From Vogesella sp. LIG4 (GTDB lineage Bacteria > Pseudomonadota > Gammaproteobacteria > Burkholderiales > Chromobacteriaceae): a DNA stretch of 64,000 nt. Both the position numbers and the translations under genes were made by a program. Shown here one piece after another: positions 1-7,844 of the stretch; the stretch's first letter is position 1, and every line of letters begins with the position of its first letter. The stretch lies in the NCBI RefSeq assembly GCF_900090205.1, contig NZ_LT607802.1:409858-473857 (forward strand). The letters run 5' to 3'. Below the pieces are notes generated by a model. The model did no database searches. It had not been told where the DNA came from and saw only the letters and a list, made by a program, of their open reading frames with translations.

Positions 1-761
1 GCGGCTGGCGCGGTTTCAAGGTTGGCCGCAAGGTGGTGGAAAGCGAAGAGATCACCTCCTTCTACCTGCAGCCGGCCGATGGCGGCCCGCTGCCGCAGTA
101 CCGCCCGGGCCAGTACCTGTCGGTACGCCTGCCGGTGCCGCAACTGGGCATGATGCAGCCACGCCAGTACAGCCTGTCGGCCGCACCCGGCGGCAGCGCG
201 CTGCGTATCTCGGTGAAGCGCGAAGCCGGCAACGACACCCCGGCCGGCATGGTATCCAACCAGCTGCATGATGCGGTGAACGTGGGCGACCTGCTGGACG
301 TGGCACCGCCGCTGGGCGACTTCTTCCTTCATGAAGAGCGCAGCGGCCCGGTGGTACTGATCAGCGCCGGCGTCGGCATCACCCCGATGCTGTCCATGCT
401 GGAACAGCTGCTGCAACAGGACAGCCCGCGCAGCATCCGCTTCCTGCATGCCTGTCGCCATGGCGGCGTGCACGCCTTCCGCCAGCAGCTGGACAACTGG
501 AGCCGCGAATACCCGCAGCTGCAGGCGCACACCTGGTACGAGTTCCCGCGTGCCGGGGACGTATCCGGCCGCGACTACCAGCAAGTTGGCCGCATGGCAC
601 TGAACACCGTTGCCGCCGATGCCGTGCTGCCCGATGCCGACTACTACCTGTGCGGCCCGCTGCCCTTCATGCAGCAGCAGAAGCAGGCGCTGCTGGCCCT
701 GGGCGTGGACGCTGCGCGCATCCATGCCGAGGCCTTCGGCACCGGCGGCGCCGGCCTGTAA
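1..761 (+). CDS. hmp: Flavohemoprotein (nitric oxide dioxygenase), 3' part only
   Basis: This is the C-terminal FAD/NAD(P)H reductase part of a flavohemoglobin, which oxidises NO to nitrate. The reading frame is open from the window edge (WRGFKVGRKV...), so the globin domain lies upstream outside the window; the GTG at 33 is internal. Visible motifs are the FAD-binding RQYSLS, the AGVGITPM nucleotide-binding loop, the YLCGP motif and the terminal EAFG typical of Hmp. It is followed after 57 bases by nsrR, the NO sensor that normally represses hmp, so the pair forms an NO-detoxification unit. Function is known from the family; linkage to NsrR control is inferred from adjacency. Confidence 0.95.
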   Translation, partial: GWRGFKVGRKVVESEEITSFYLQPADGGPLPQYRPGQYLSVRLPVPQLGMMQPRQYSLSAAPGGSALRISVKREAGNDTPAGMVSNQLHDAVNVGDLLDVAPPLGDFFLHEERSGPVVLISAGVGITPMLSMLEQLLQQDSPRSIRFLHACRHGGVHAFRQQLDNWSREYPQLQAHTWYEFPRAGDVSGRDYQQVGRMALNTVAADAVLPDADYYLCGPLPFMQQQKQALLALGVDAARIHAEAFGTGGAGL

Positions 762-818
762 TTGAGCGGACGGCGCAGGCGGCGTATGCTCCTACCTTTG
801 CCCTAGACCACAGCAGCC

Positions 819-1265
819 ATGCAACTTACGCATTTCACCGACCTCGGCCTGCGGGTACTGATGTACCTGAGCGAGCCGCGCGATACCCCGGTAACCATCG
901 GCGAAATCGCCGAGCAGTTTTCCGCCTCGCGCAATCACCTGGTGAAGGTGGTGCACTTCATGGCGCAACAGGGCTGGCTGGCCACCAGCCGGGGCAAGGG
1001 TGGCGGCCTGGCGCTGGCACGCGCGGCCAGTCAGTACCGGCTGGGCGAGGTGATCCGCACGCTGGAAGACATCGGCGACCTGATCGACTGCGCCGAGCCG
1101 CCGTGCTTCCTGCGCGGGCGCTGCCGCCTCAAGGGCGTACTGGACGAAGCGCTGCGGGCATTCTTTGCCGTGCTGGACCGCTACACCCTGGCCGACGTGG
1201 TGGCCAGCCCCACCGCCGAGGCGCTGGTGGTGCTGCATCGCATGGGGCTACAGGCACGCGTCTGA
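819..1265 (+). CDS. nsrR: Rrf2-family NO-sensing repressor NsrR
   Basis: A 148-aa Rrf2-type winged-helix regulator beginning MQLTHFTDLGLRVLMYL. The three cysteines that bind the NO-sensitive Fe-S cluster are at residues 91, 96 and 102 (C-x4-C-x5-C), the spacing of characterised NsrR proteins and different from IscR. The wing/recognition part is around residues 28-62. It sits directly downstream of hmp, its usual target, and ends just before a bidirectional terminator. Likely role: derepress hmp when NO destroys the cluster. The NsrR operator of hmp would lie outside the window. Confidence 0.93.
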   Translation: MQLTHFTDLGLRVLMYLSEPRDTPVTIGEIAEQFSASRNHLVKVVHFMAQQGWLATSRGKGGGLALARAASQYRLGEVIRTLEDIGDLIDCAEPPCFLRGRCRLKGVLDEALRAFFAVLDRYTLADVVASPTAEALVVLHRMGLQARV

Positions 1266-1290
1266 GCCCTGCGGCCAATCCCAGAAACAC

Positions 1291-1320
1291 AAAAAGCCCG
1301 GCAACTGCCGGGCTTTTTTA
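1291..1320. terminator. Bidirectional intrinsic terminator between nsrR and hemN
   Basis: A stem AAAAAGCCCGGCA / TGCCGGGCTTTTT with a short loop is flanked by A-run and T-run, so it can stop both converging transcripts (nsrR on plus, hemN on minus). Confidence 0.88.
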
Positions 1321-1334
1321 CTGGCGCAAGGCGC

Positions 1335-2741
1335 TCAGATGGTCTTGGAGTAGCGCGCCTTGGTCTCGCGCTCGCGCAGGTGGCGGTCGAACACCATGGC
1401 GATGTTGCGGATCAGGAAGCGGCCCTTGGGCGCCACCATCAGGAAATCACCGTCGAAGGTCAGCAGGCCCATGTGCTGGAACTCGCGGATCAGCGGCAGC
1501 TCGTCGGCAAAGTAATTGGCGAAATTGATGCCGAAGGTTTCCTCGATCGCCTCCACCGACAGCGAGAAGCGGCACATCAGCGACTGGATCACGCTGCGAC
1601 GCAGGATATCGTCCTGGGTCAGCGTCATGCCGCGCAGCACCGGCAGGTGGCCGGCATCCAGCGCCGCGTAGTAGGCATCAATGTCCTTCTCGTTCTGCGA
1701 ATAGCACGGGCCGACCTTGCCGATGGACGACACGCCCAGGCCGATCATGTCGCAGTCGGCGTGGGTGGAGTAGCCCTGGAAGTTGCGCTGCAAACGGCCC
1801 TGCTGCAGCGCGCGGGTCAGCTCGTCATCCGGCTTGGCAAAGTGGTCCATACCGATGAACACGTAGCCGGCATCGGTAAGCTGCTGCACCGAGTGCTGCA
1901 GGATATCCAGCTTGTGCGCGGCGCTGGGCAGATCGGCCTCGTTGATGCGACGCTGCGGCATGAACACGCTGGGCAGGTGCGCGTAGTTGTACAGCGCGAT
2001 GCGGTCCGGGTTCATCGCCACCACCTTGTCCACGGTGCGGCGCACCGACTCGGCGTTCTGCAGCGGCAGGCCGTAGATCAGGTCCACGCTCACCGACTTG
2101 AAGCCGGCCTCGCGCGCGGCGTCGATCACGGTGAGGGTTTCTTCCTCGCTCTGGATGCGGTTCACCGCCTGTTGCACCGCCGGGTCGAAATCCTGGATGC
2201 CCACGCTCATGCGGTTGAAGCCCAGCCGGCCCAGGTGCAGCACGGTGTCGCGGCCAACCTTGCGCGGGTCTATCTCGATGGAAAACTCGCCGTCAGGCAG
2301 CAGCTCGAAATACTTGTTGATCACCGCCATCACCCGGCTGAGCTGCTCGTCGGACAGGAAGGTGGGCGTGCCGCCGCCAAAATGCAGCTGGATCACCTTC
2401 TCGCGGTAGCCCAGGCGCCCCGCCACCAGCGCAATTTCCTTTTCCAGGTAATCCAGGTACTGGTCGGCGCGGCTCTTGTCCTTGGTGATGATCTTGTTGC
2501 AGCCGCAGTAGTAGCAGATGGTGTTGCAGAACGGCACGTGCACGTACAGCGAGATCGGCCGGTGGCTGGCGCCGATGGCGTGCTGCTGCAACCAGTGTTC
2601 GTAATCCTTCACGCCGAAACCGCCATGAAAACGGTCTGCAGTCGGGTAGGAAGTGTAGCGCGGGCCGGAACCTTCAAGCTTTTCGATAAGCTCCCGATCG
2701 AAAATACACTGGGTCGGCATAAACGGTGTGGTGGGTGTCAT
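1335..2741 (-). CDS. hemN: Oxygen-independent coproporphyrinogen III oxidase HemN
   Basis: A radical-SAM enzyme that decarboxylates coproporphyrinogen III to protoporphyrinogen IX without oxygen. The 468-aa protein has the HemN-type cluster C-x3-C-x2-C-x-C at residues 72, 76, 79 and 81, then GGGTPT, and the SGPRYTSYPTA signature near residue 25. Length fits HemN (about 455-460) rather than the shorter HemW. ATG at 2741 is used here, but ATG at 2720 (MPTQCIFDRE) would also fit and neither has a clear ribosome binding site. It diverges from fnr with a good FNR box between them, so anaerobic control is likely. Confidence 0.95.
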   Translation of the reverse strand: MTPTTPFMPTQCIFDRELIEKLEGSGPRYTSYPTADRFHGGFGVKDYEHWLQQHAIGASHRPISLYVHVPFCNTICYYCGCNKIITKDKSRADQYLDYLEKEIALVAGRLGYREKVIQLHFGGGTPTFLSDEQLSRVMAVINKYFELLPDGEFSIEIDPRKVGRDTVLHLGRLGFNRMSVGIQDFDPAVQQAVNRIQSEEETLTVIDAAREAGFKSVSVDLIYGLPLQNAESVRRTVDKVVAMNPDRIALYNYAHLPSVFMPQRRINEADLPSAAHKLDILQHSVQQLTDAGYVFIGMDHFAKPDDELTRALQQGRLQRNFQGYSTHADCDMIGLGVSSIGKVGPCYSQNEKDIDAYYAALDAGHLPVLRGMTLTQDDILRRSVIQSLMCRFSLSVEAIEETFGINFANYFADELPLIREFQHMGLLTFDGDFLMVAPKGRFLIRNIAMVFDRHLRERETKARYSKTI

Positions 2742-2807
2742 AGCTGTTCTTGCTTGGAAAACTGGTGGTGGGCTGGTAAATTTGCGCTAATTGACACTTG
2801 CCGCGCT

Positions 2808-2821
2808 TTGACACGCGTCAA
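2808..2821. promoter_or_regulatory. FNR/Anr-type box between hemN and fnr
   Basis: TTGAC-ACGC-GTCAA is a perfect 14-base palindrome matching the FNR/Dnr box TTGAt-N4-aTCAA, with the tolerated C/G variants. It is centred about 40 bases before the fnr ATG and 73 before the hemN ATG. It could mediate fnr autoregulation and hemN activation. This is inferred from sequence only. Confidence 0.7.
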
Positions 2822-2853
2822 GTCAAGCCTCCAGCCTTGCGAATCCGGAAACC

Positions 2854-3600
2854 ATGACCGAGCAATCCCCCACCCTGCACACGCTGAAAGTGTCGTGCTC
2901 CAATTGCAGTCTGCGTGAACTCTGCCTGCCGGTTGGCCTCAACCGCGAAGAAATGGCCCAGCTTGATGCGGTGATCCGCCAGAGCCGCCGCCTGAAGCGT
3001 GGCGAGTACCTGTTTCACTCCGGCGAGGGCTTCCGTTCGCTATATGCCGTGCGTACCGGCTTCTTCAAAACCTGCGTCTCCAGCCAGGACGGCCGCGAGC
3101 AGGTAACCGGCTTCCAGATGTCCGGCGAGCTGATGGGCCTGGACGGCATCTCCACCAGCCAGCACGGCTGCGACGCCATTGCGCTGGAAGACAGCGAGGT
3201 GTGCGAGCTGCCGTTCAACCGCATGGAGACCCTGGGCCGCGACATTCCCAGCCTGCAGCACCATTTCTTCCGCCTGATGAGCCGCGAGATCGTGCGCGAC
3301 CAGTCGGTAATGCTGCTGCTGGGCAATATGAAAGCCGAAGAGCGCCTGGCCGCCTTCCTGCTCAACCTGTCGCAGCGTCTGTCGGCACGCGGCTTTGCCG
3401 CTTTCGACTTCATCCTGCGCATGAGCCGCGAGGAAATCGGCAGCTTCCTGGGCCTGAAACTGGAAACCGTCAGCCGCACGCTGTCCAAGTTCCAGCAGCA
3501 GGGCTGGCTGAAAGTGGACCACAAGCACATCCAGGTACTGCAGCCGGAAGAACTGAAGGCACTGGTGGCCGGCTGCGCGCAGGCCAACACCCTGCGCTGA
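2854..3600 (+). CDS. fnr: FNR-type oxygen-sensing transcription regulator
   Basis: A 248-aa CRP/FNR regulator. N-terminal C15, C18 and C24 plus central C117 reproduce the four ligands of the oxygen-labile [4Fe-4S] cluster of FNR. A cyclic-nucleotide-like beta-roll fills residues 30-150. The C-terminal helix-turn-helix (IGSFLGLKLETVSR) keeps the E-x2-SR residues that read TTGAT half-sites. It diverges from hemN across an FNR box and ends at a strong terminator. The window contains at least three FNR boxes, so this gene probably controls its neighbours (hemN, cydAB, the 45-aa gene at 7551). Confidence 0.95.
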   Translation: MTEQSPTLHTLKVSCSNCSLRELCLPVGLNREEMAQLDAVIRQSRRLKRGEYLFHSGEGFRSLYAVRTGFFKTCVSSQDGREQVTGFQMSGELMGLDGISTSQHGCDAIALEDSEVCELPFNRMETLGRDIPSLQHHFFRLMSREIVRDQSVMLLLGNMKAEERLAAFLLNLSQRLSARGFAAFDFILRMSREEIGSFLGLKLETVSRTLSKFQQQGWLKVDHKHIQVLQPEELKALVAGCAQANTLR

Positions 3601-3620
3601 GCGCCAGCCGTGCAGATCCA

Positions 3621-3650
3621 ACGCCCCGCCGATGCGGGGCGTTTTGTTTT
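3621..3650 (+). terminator. fnr terminator
   Basis: Stem ACGCCCCGC / GCGGGGCGT with a short loop, followed by TTTTGTTTT, 20 bases after the fnr stop codon. Confidence 0.9.
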
Positions 3651-3719
3651 GGGCGGACTTGCGGGGGAGGAGAAAACGTAATCCGGCCTATGCAATGGAA
3701 TTGTCGGGTGAAACCTGCC

Positions 3720-3801
3720 GTAGGGCGGGTTGGCCGCAGGCCATACCCGCGCGATGGGAACGCTGCACGCGGGTATGAAGCGTTGCTTCTACCCGCCCTA
3801 C
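3720..3801. repeat. Nested inverted-repeat intergenic element (REP/MITE-like)
   Basis: Outer arms GTAGGGCGGGT (3720-3730) and ACCCGCCCTAC (3791-3801) enclose inner arms ATACCCGCG (3743-3751) and CGCGGGTAT (3768-3776). The gene-free stretch is 3651-3910. It also holds three copies of the GCGGCCAAC word (cores at 3730, 3808 and 3871), one inside the element. No coding potential is seen. It resembles GTAGGGCGGGTT-type palindromes scattered between genes in many proteobacteria; that comparison is from memory. Confidence 0.7.
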
Positions 3802-3910
3802 AAGCTTGCGGCCAACGTTGTGGCACGCCCAAAACCCATGGCAGCACCGGCAAAACAGCTCCGCACAAGGTTGGCCGCATGGCGGTGGAACACCTCGTGA
3901 GGCTGCCGCC

Positions 3911-4366
3911 CTACAGCATGCCTATCGACAACGCCGCCGCCAGCGTGGCGCCCAGTTCGGCGGCCTCCGCCAGCACCTGCGGCGTCACCTCCCCCTTCAC
4001 CAGCAAGGGTGGCAATGCCTCGTGCAGCGGGTAGCCGCTGGCGATGCGGCGAATGGCGGTGAGTGCACCCTGGCCGTCGTTGCCGGCACTGATGATCACC
4101 GCGTACGGCAGTCCCTCCACCTTGCCCTGCGCCGGGTAGAAGGTGCGGTCGAGAAAATCCTTCAGCGCACCGGCCATGTAGCCGAAGTTCTCCGGCGTGG
4201 CCAGCACCAGCGCCTGGCAGGCCAGCAGGTCGTCGATACCGGCCTGCAGTGCCGGCAGCACCCGCACCGCCACATTGTCCTCGCCACCGGCCGCCGCGGC
4301 GGCAGCCGTCACCAGCGCGTGGGTGTGGCCGCTCTGGCTGGCGTAGACGAACAGCAGGGTTTTCAT
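3911..4366 (-). CDS. Flavodoxin-like NAD(P)H/FMN oxidoreductase
   Basis: A 151-aa flavodoxin-fold protein beginning MKTLLFVYASQSGHT, whose S-x-S/G-x-T phosphate loop binds FMN. ATPENFGYMAGALKDFLD corresponds to the second flavin-contacting loop of NADPH-dependent FMN reductase/WrbA-like proteins. A longer in-frame extension to 4510 is open but overlaps the upstream gene, so the ATG at 4366 was chosen. It lies 7 bases behind the DUF1853 gene and is probably cotranscribed with it. The electron-transfer partner is unknown. I would not call it WrbA, which is about 200 aa. Confidence 0.8.
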   Translation of the reverse strand: MKTLLFVYASQSGHTHALVTAAAAAAGGEDNVAVRVLPALQAGIDDLLACQALVLATPENFGYMAGALKDFLDRTFYPAQGKVEGLPYAVIISAGNDGQGALTAIRRIASGYPLHEALPPLLVKGEVTPQVLAEAAELGATLAAALSIGML

Positions 4367-4373
4367 GCCGCGC

Positions 4374-5330
4374 TCACGAGGCGGCCAGCGTGCGCTGCAG
4401 TTCGACCAGCATGCCGGGCAGCGGCCAGTCATCGCGCACCACGAAGCCGCGGGCGATTTCGTGCCAGTCGCCATCCGCGCCCGGCACCAGTTCGGCCACC
4501 AGCCGCGCACCGTCGGCCTCGGCCAGTACCGCGCGCAGCTGCGGCAGGGTCAGCACCGCCTCGGCGGCGGCGCGCGCCGGCGCCAGCCAGCTCAGCCGCG
4601 GCAGCAGCAGCCAGCGGCTGTCGGCACTGTGCTGCGGCCAGGCCGCGGACAAATGCCGCCACCAGCCGCAGCAGGCGTCGCTATTGCACGGGAATTGCGG
4701 CCGCGGTGCCCCCGGGTAGAACAGCCAGCCGGTAAGGCGGCTGTAGGCCGGGCAGCCGGCAAAACCGGCGGGCAGCTGCGCCGCCGGGTGACAGCTCAGC
4801 GCCAGCTGGCTGGCGAGCTTGCGGTATTTCAGCGGCCAGGCATCGCGCAGACTGGGGCCGACCAGCTCGCCACCGGCATCATCCAGTTGCAGGTAGAACT
4901 TGCTGGCGGCCTCCAGGTGCAGCGGCTGGCCATCGACACGCAGCAGGAAGTCGAATTCGCCGACGCTGCGGCCGTGCTCGGCCAGCGGCAGGTTGGCCGC
5001 CACGCAATCGATGTGGCTCGCATGGGTGAACCAGAACGCCAGCAGCTGCTCGGCATACACGCCCAGCCGCCGCGTGGGCCGCGCCGCCAGCCAGTCCAGC
5101 AGCGGCTGCGGTGCGGCATCCAGCGCCGTGAGCTGCGGCCAACCTTGCGGCCCCAGCAGGCGCGCGCAGTCGATTTCGGCGCCGCTATGCCACGGCGCCG
5201 CGGCGGTGAGCAGGAAAGCAAGATCGCGCACCGGCTGGCAGCGCAGTGCCGTGTAAGGTTCGGCCAGCCGGTGGCGATAGTCGGGCACCTCGGAAAACGC
5301 CAGCTTTCGTCGCGATCCTGCGTTGCTCAT
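4374..5330 (-). CDS. DUF1853 family protein
   Basis: A 318-aa soluble protein of the DUF1853 family, recognised from its N-terminal VRDLAFLL region and the central GEFDFLLR...LHLEAASKFYL motif. The acidic and Lys residues of E-F-D...E-x-A-x-K-F resemble a PD-(D/E)XK nuclease core, but this is inference. The ATG at 5330 is preceded by a strong GGAGGA ribosome binding site and is preferred over an upstream in-frame ATG at 5354. It probably heads a two-gene operon with the flavodoxin-like gene. Function is unknown. Confidence 0.82.
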   Translation of the reverse strand: MSNAGSRRKLAFSEVPDYRHRLAEPYTALRCQPVRDLAFLLTAAAPWHSGAEIDCARLLGPQGWPQLTALDAAPQPLLDWLAARPTRRLGVYAEQLLAFWFTHASHIDCVAANLPLAEHGRSVGEFDFLLRVDGQPLHLEAASKFYLQLDDAGGELVGPSLRDAWPLKYRKLASQLALSCHPAAQLPAGFAGCPAYSRLTGWLFYPGAPRPQFPCNSDACCGWWRHLSAAWPQHSADSRWLLLPRLSWLAPARAAAEAVLTLPQLRAVLAEADGARLVAELVPGADGDWHEIARGFVVRDDWPLPGMLVELQRTLAAS

Positions 5331-5357
5331 AAAAAATTCCTCCTTACATATCAAGCA

Positions 5358-5396
5358 TATGCTGCGTCGGAATTGTTCATTCGCGCCTTGTCTCGC
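5358..5396 (+). repeat. Dispersed repeat, copy 1
   Basis: TATGCTGCGTCGG followed by an imperfect stretch and TTCGCGCCTTGTCTCG. A second copy on the same strand is at 47091-47127. It lies in the gap between trmJ and the DUF1853 gene (both on minus). Confidence 0.7.
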
Positions 5397-5427
5397 TTAG
5401 AAATCCGGGTTTCTCGAGGTACCCTGT

Positions 5428-6204
5428 TCATGATGCGCTGTCGCCCCCGTCGCCGCCCTGCTCCTTGCCGGCCAGACGCTGCGCCTGCTTGTAGAAGCCG
5501 CGCAGGATGTCGATCTCCTCGCGCAGCAGGCCGGCGCGATGGAACATGGTGCGCAGGCGGCGGATCATGCGTTCGCTGTTGCGGCGGCGGTAGTAGCCGA
5601 TGTCTTCCAGCGTGGCGTCCAGGTGGTCCACCATGCCGTCCACCTCGCCCTGGGTGGCGCTGTTGCCGTCCGGCTTCAGGTAGTCGACGGTGAAGCCGGT
5701 GTGGCTGAACAGCTCGTAGGTCATCACCTGCACCGCCATGGCGAGGTTGAGCGAGAAGTAGTCCGGGTTGCCGGGAATGGTCACCAGCCGGTTGCACTGC
5801 TCCACTTCCTCGATGGACAGGCCGAAGGTCTCGTTGCCGAACACCAGCGCCACCTGCTCGCCTTCACGCGCGCGGGCGATCAGCTCCGGCGTGGTTTCGC
5901 GCGGGGTGGACAGCGGCGTGGTGAGTTCGCGGCGGCGGCTGGTCAGCGCGCAGGCCACGGTCACGTCGGCCAGCGCCGCGGCCAGCGTGGGCACCACGAT
6001 GGCAGTCTGCAGCACGTCCACCGCACCGGAAGCCAGGGTGTCGGCCTCCTCGGACGGGAACACCTTGGGCTCCACCAGGTACAGCCGGGTGAGGCCCATG
6101 GTTTTCATCGCCCGCGCCGCCGAACCGATATTGCCCGGGTGGTTGGGACGCGCCAGCACGACGCGAATGTTCTTCAAAAAATCAGGTACTTGGGGTTTAT
6201 TCAT
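5428..6204 (-). CDS. trmJ: tRNA (cytidine/uridine-2'-O-)-methyltransferase TrmJ
   Basis: A 258-aa SPOUT-fold RNA 2'-O-methyltransferase. The family motifs are present in order: RPNHPGNIGSAARAMKTMG (residues about 19-37), VFGNETFGL (about 139-147) and IPGNPDYFSLNLAMAVQ (about 161-177), which form the trefoil-knot SAM site. Full-length TrmJ, with its C-terminal extension after residue 180, methylates nucleotide 32 of tRNAs. The Asn in VFGNE is where most relatives have Arg, a small departure. It diverges from suhB, a frequent neighbour. Family assignment is sound; the exact tRNA target is inferred. Confidence 0.9.
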   Translation of the reverse strand: MNKPQVPDFLKNIRVVLARPNHPGNIGSAARAMKTMGLTRLYLVEPKVFPSEEADTLASGAVDVLQTAIVVPTLAAALADVTVACALTSRRRELTTPLSTPRETTPELIARAREGEQVALVFGNETFGLSIEEVEQCNRLVTIPGNPDYFSLNLAMAVQVMTYELFSHTGFTVDYLKPDGNSATQGEVDGMVDHLDATLEDIGYYRRRNSERMIRRLRTMFHRAGLLREEIDILRGFYKQAQRLAGKEQGGDGGDSAS

Positions 6205-6349
6205 TGGGTGTTTTTGCGTAGAATCGCGGGTCTTTCCGAAACGCCCGCCACCGCGGCGGGGTTTTGTCGCTCCTTAACCCAGACAGTTTACGGCAGGCGT
6301 TGGCCGCAAGGCGGACAACGATTGCCTATTTCCTATTGTGAGGCCGTCA

Positions 6350-7138
6350 ATGCATCCTATGCTCAATGTCGCGGTAAAAGCCGCTCGCCGTGCCGCCAAT
6401 GTGATCCAGCGCGCATCGCTGAACCTGGACACCATTCGCGTCGAAAACAAAAAGCACAACGACTTCGTTTCCGAAGTGGACCGTGCTGCCGAACAGGCGA
6501 TCATTGAGGTCATTCTGGATGCGTATCCGAAGCACGGGATTCTAGCAGAAGAGTCCGGCGCTTCCGGCCTTGGCGCCGCCGAATACGAGTGGATCATCGA
6601 TCCGCTGGACGGCACCACCAACTTCATTCACGGCCACCCGCAGTACTGCATCTCCATCGCGCTGGCACACAAGGGCCAGATCCAGCAGGGCGTGGTGTAT
6701 GACCCGAACCGCAACGATCTGTTCACCGCCAGCCGTGGCGTGGGCTCGTTCCTGAACGACCGCCGCATCCGCGTATCCAAGCGCATCAACATGAACGAAT
6801 GCCTGATCTCCACCGGCTTCCCGGTAGTAGACCAGAGCATGCTGGACACCCACCTCGACATTCTCAAGGACGTGCTGAAGAAAACCGCCGGCGCCCGCCG
6901 CGAAGGCTCCGCCGCGCTGGACCTGTGCAACGTGGCCTGCGGCCGCGTGGATGGTTTCTTCGAATTCAACCTCAAGCCGTGGGATATCGCTGCGGGCAGC
7001 CTGATCGTGCAGGAAGCCGGTGGCATGGTTACCGACTTCCAGGGTGAACAGACCTGGTTCGAAAGCGGCGACATCGTGGCCGCGCCGCCGAAAGTACTGG
7101 GCCAGCTGCTGCCCATCATCGCGCAACACGTGAAGTAA
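6350..7138 (+). CDS. suhB: Inositol-1-monophosphatase SuhB
   Basis: A 262-aa Mg2+-dependent phosphatase. The start MHPMLNVAVKAARRA (ATG at 6350) matches the conserved SuhB N-terminus; an upstream GTG at 6338 is less likely. Metal-binding motifs are EES (about residue 66), DPLDGTTNF (about 84-92) and the C-terminal WDIAAGSLIVQEAGG. It hydrolyses inositol monophosphates, and in enterobacteria it also acts in rRNA antitermination. A GC-rich terminator follows. The divergent gap to trmJ carries one copy of the GTTGGCCGCA word at 6300. Confidence 0.95.
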   Translation: MHPMLNVAVKAARRAANVIQRASLNLDTIRVENKKHNDFVSEVDRAAEQAIIEVILDAYPKHGILAEESGASGLGAAEYEWIIDPLDGTTNFIHGHPQYCISIALAHKGQIQQGVVYDPNRNDLFTASRGVGSFLNDRRIRVSKRINMNECLISTGFPVVDQSMLDTHLDILKDVLKKTAGARREGSAALDLCNVACGRVDGFFEFNLKPWDIAAGSLIVQEAGGMVTDFQGEQTWFESGDIVAAPPKVLGQLLPIIAQHVK

Positions 7139-7159
7139 GCACGCCGCAACGCGGCAAAG

Positions 7160-7195
7160 CAAAGCCCCCGTGCGCTAATACCGCCGGGGGCTTTG
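7160..7195 (+). terminator. suhB terminator
   Basis: CAAAGCCCCCG and CGGGGGCTTTG arms 21 bases after the suhB stop, with a 12-14-base loop and a short T-run. Confidence 0.75.
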
Positions 7196-7237
7196 TGCAT
7201 TCGGGAACTGCCGGCCGTGCCGGCGCCTCCAAGCGCC

Positions 7238-7456
7238 ATGCCGATCGACCCTCACACGCTGCACGGCAGTAAATGGACCGCCGTTACTCCGCAGCAGCCG
7301 GAAAAACACTTCATGGTAGTCAAGGTGGAGCATGACGCCTTCGACACCCGGAAGGTGCTGCGCATCACGCTGGAAGCAGTGTGGACGCATCGCCGCTGCA
7401 CCCTGCCCTGGCGCGAGCTGATGGATGAGGCGTGCTGGCGGCACGGCTGGCTGTAG
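7238..7456 (+). CDS. TIGR02450-type Trp-rich small conserved protein
   Basis: A 72-aa protein with the pattern SKWTAVTP...EKHFMVVKVE...VLRITLEAVWT...TLPWRELMDEACWRHGWL. This is the signature of the small Trp-rich family named TIGR02450 (DUF2389). The ATG at 7238 is used; an upstream in-frame ATG would lie in the suhB terminator. No function is established for the family. It lies alone between suhB and a minus-strand unit. Confidence 0.8.
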   Translation: MPIDPHTLHGSKWTAVTPQQPEKHFMVVKVEHDAFDTRKVLRITLEAVWTHRRCTLPWRELMDEACWRHGWL

Positions 7457-7460
7457 CCGC

Positions 7461-7499
7461 GCAAAAAAAAAAAAGGGGTACGGCCCACCACCGTACCCC
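7461..7499 (-). terminator. Terminator of the 45-aa membrane-protein gene
   Basis: On the minus strand, GGGGTACGG / CCGTACCCC with a 7-base loop is followed by an uninterrupted run of 12 T. It lies 52 bases beyond the stop of the gene at 7551-7688 and shows that this small gene is its own transcription unit. Confidence 0.9.
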
Positions 7500-7550
7500 C
7501 AAACACACACACATCAAGAGGATCTTTGCCGGCTTAGGCCGCCGGCGGCC

Positions 7551-7688
7551 TTACTGCTCGTCGTCGTGCGACTTGGCTTTCTTGATGAAGTAACTCACCA
7601 CGACGCTGACGATGACGGTTGTAACGCTGATGACGATGATGCTCAGTCGACCTACATCATCTGAAAGCAGTTGTTTCCACAGTTCCAT
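7551..7688 (-). CDS. 45-aa single-pass membrane protein (DUF3149-like)
   Basis: The reading frame MELWKQLLSDDVG... encodes 45 residues with one hydrophobic helix (about 15-34) and a charged tail KKAKSHDDEQ. GGAGGGAG precedes the ATG by 7 bases. The N-terminal amphipathic segment followed by one helix resembles DUF3149 proteins. It has its own terminator (7461-7499) and an upstream FNR box with a matching -10. It lies just downstream of cydAB, so a CydX-like role was considered, but the sequence does not resemble CydX. Function is unknown. Confidence 0.72.
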   Translation of the reverse strand: MELWKQLLSDDVGRLSIIVISVTTVIVSVVVSYFIKKAKSHDDEQ

Positions 7689-7732
7689 GATGCTCTCCCT
7701 CCGGCTACCCGGCATTCAATCCGAATGAGGCG

Positions 7733-7773
7733 ATCATACCCCCGTTCACACTAGGGGCTTTGATGCAAATCAA
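7733..7773 (-). promoter_or_regulatory. Class II FNR-dependent promoter of the 45-aa gene
   Basis: TTGAT-GCAA-ATCAA at 7760-7773 is an exact FNR consensus box. Reading leftwards, TATGAT at 7733-7738 lies with its centre 31 bases away. That puts the box at about -41.5, the spacing of FNR-activated class II promoters. The predicted start near 7725 leaves a leader of about 37 bases before the ATG at 7688. Confidence 0.78.
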
Positions 7774-7844
7774 GCCGTCAGCATAGCGGTAACCGTTTGT
7801 ATCGCCGCAGCGCAACAAGGCGCACAGTCGTGCGTAAGCCCATG

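Noticed and set aside
1271..1279. GCGGCCAAT, one base off the repeated word
   Set aside because: Not counted among the 55; its last core base differs. It may be a decayed copy.
1380..2918. 512-codon frame opposite hemN
   Set aside because: His/Gln/Val-rich translation typical of the antisense of a high-GC gene, no motifs, and it overlaps hemN and fnr.
7551..7688. CydX identity for the 45-aa protein
   Set aside because: CydX begins with a short aromatic segment directly in the membrane and is about 37 aa. This protein has an amphipathic start, a later helix and its own promoter and terminator.
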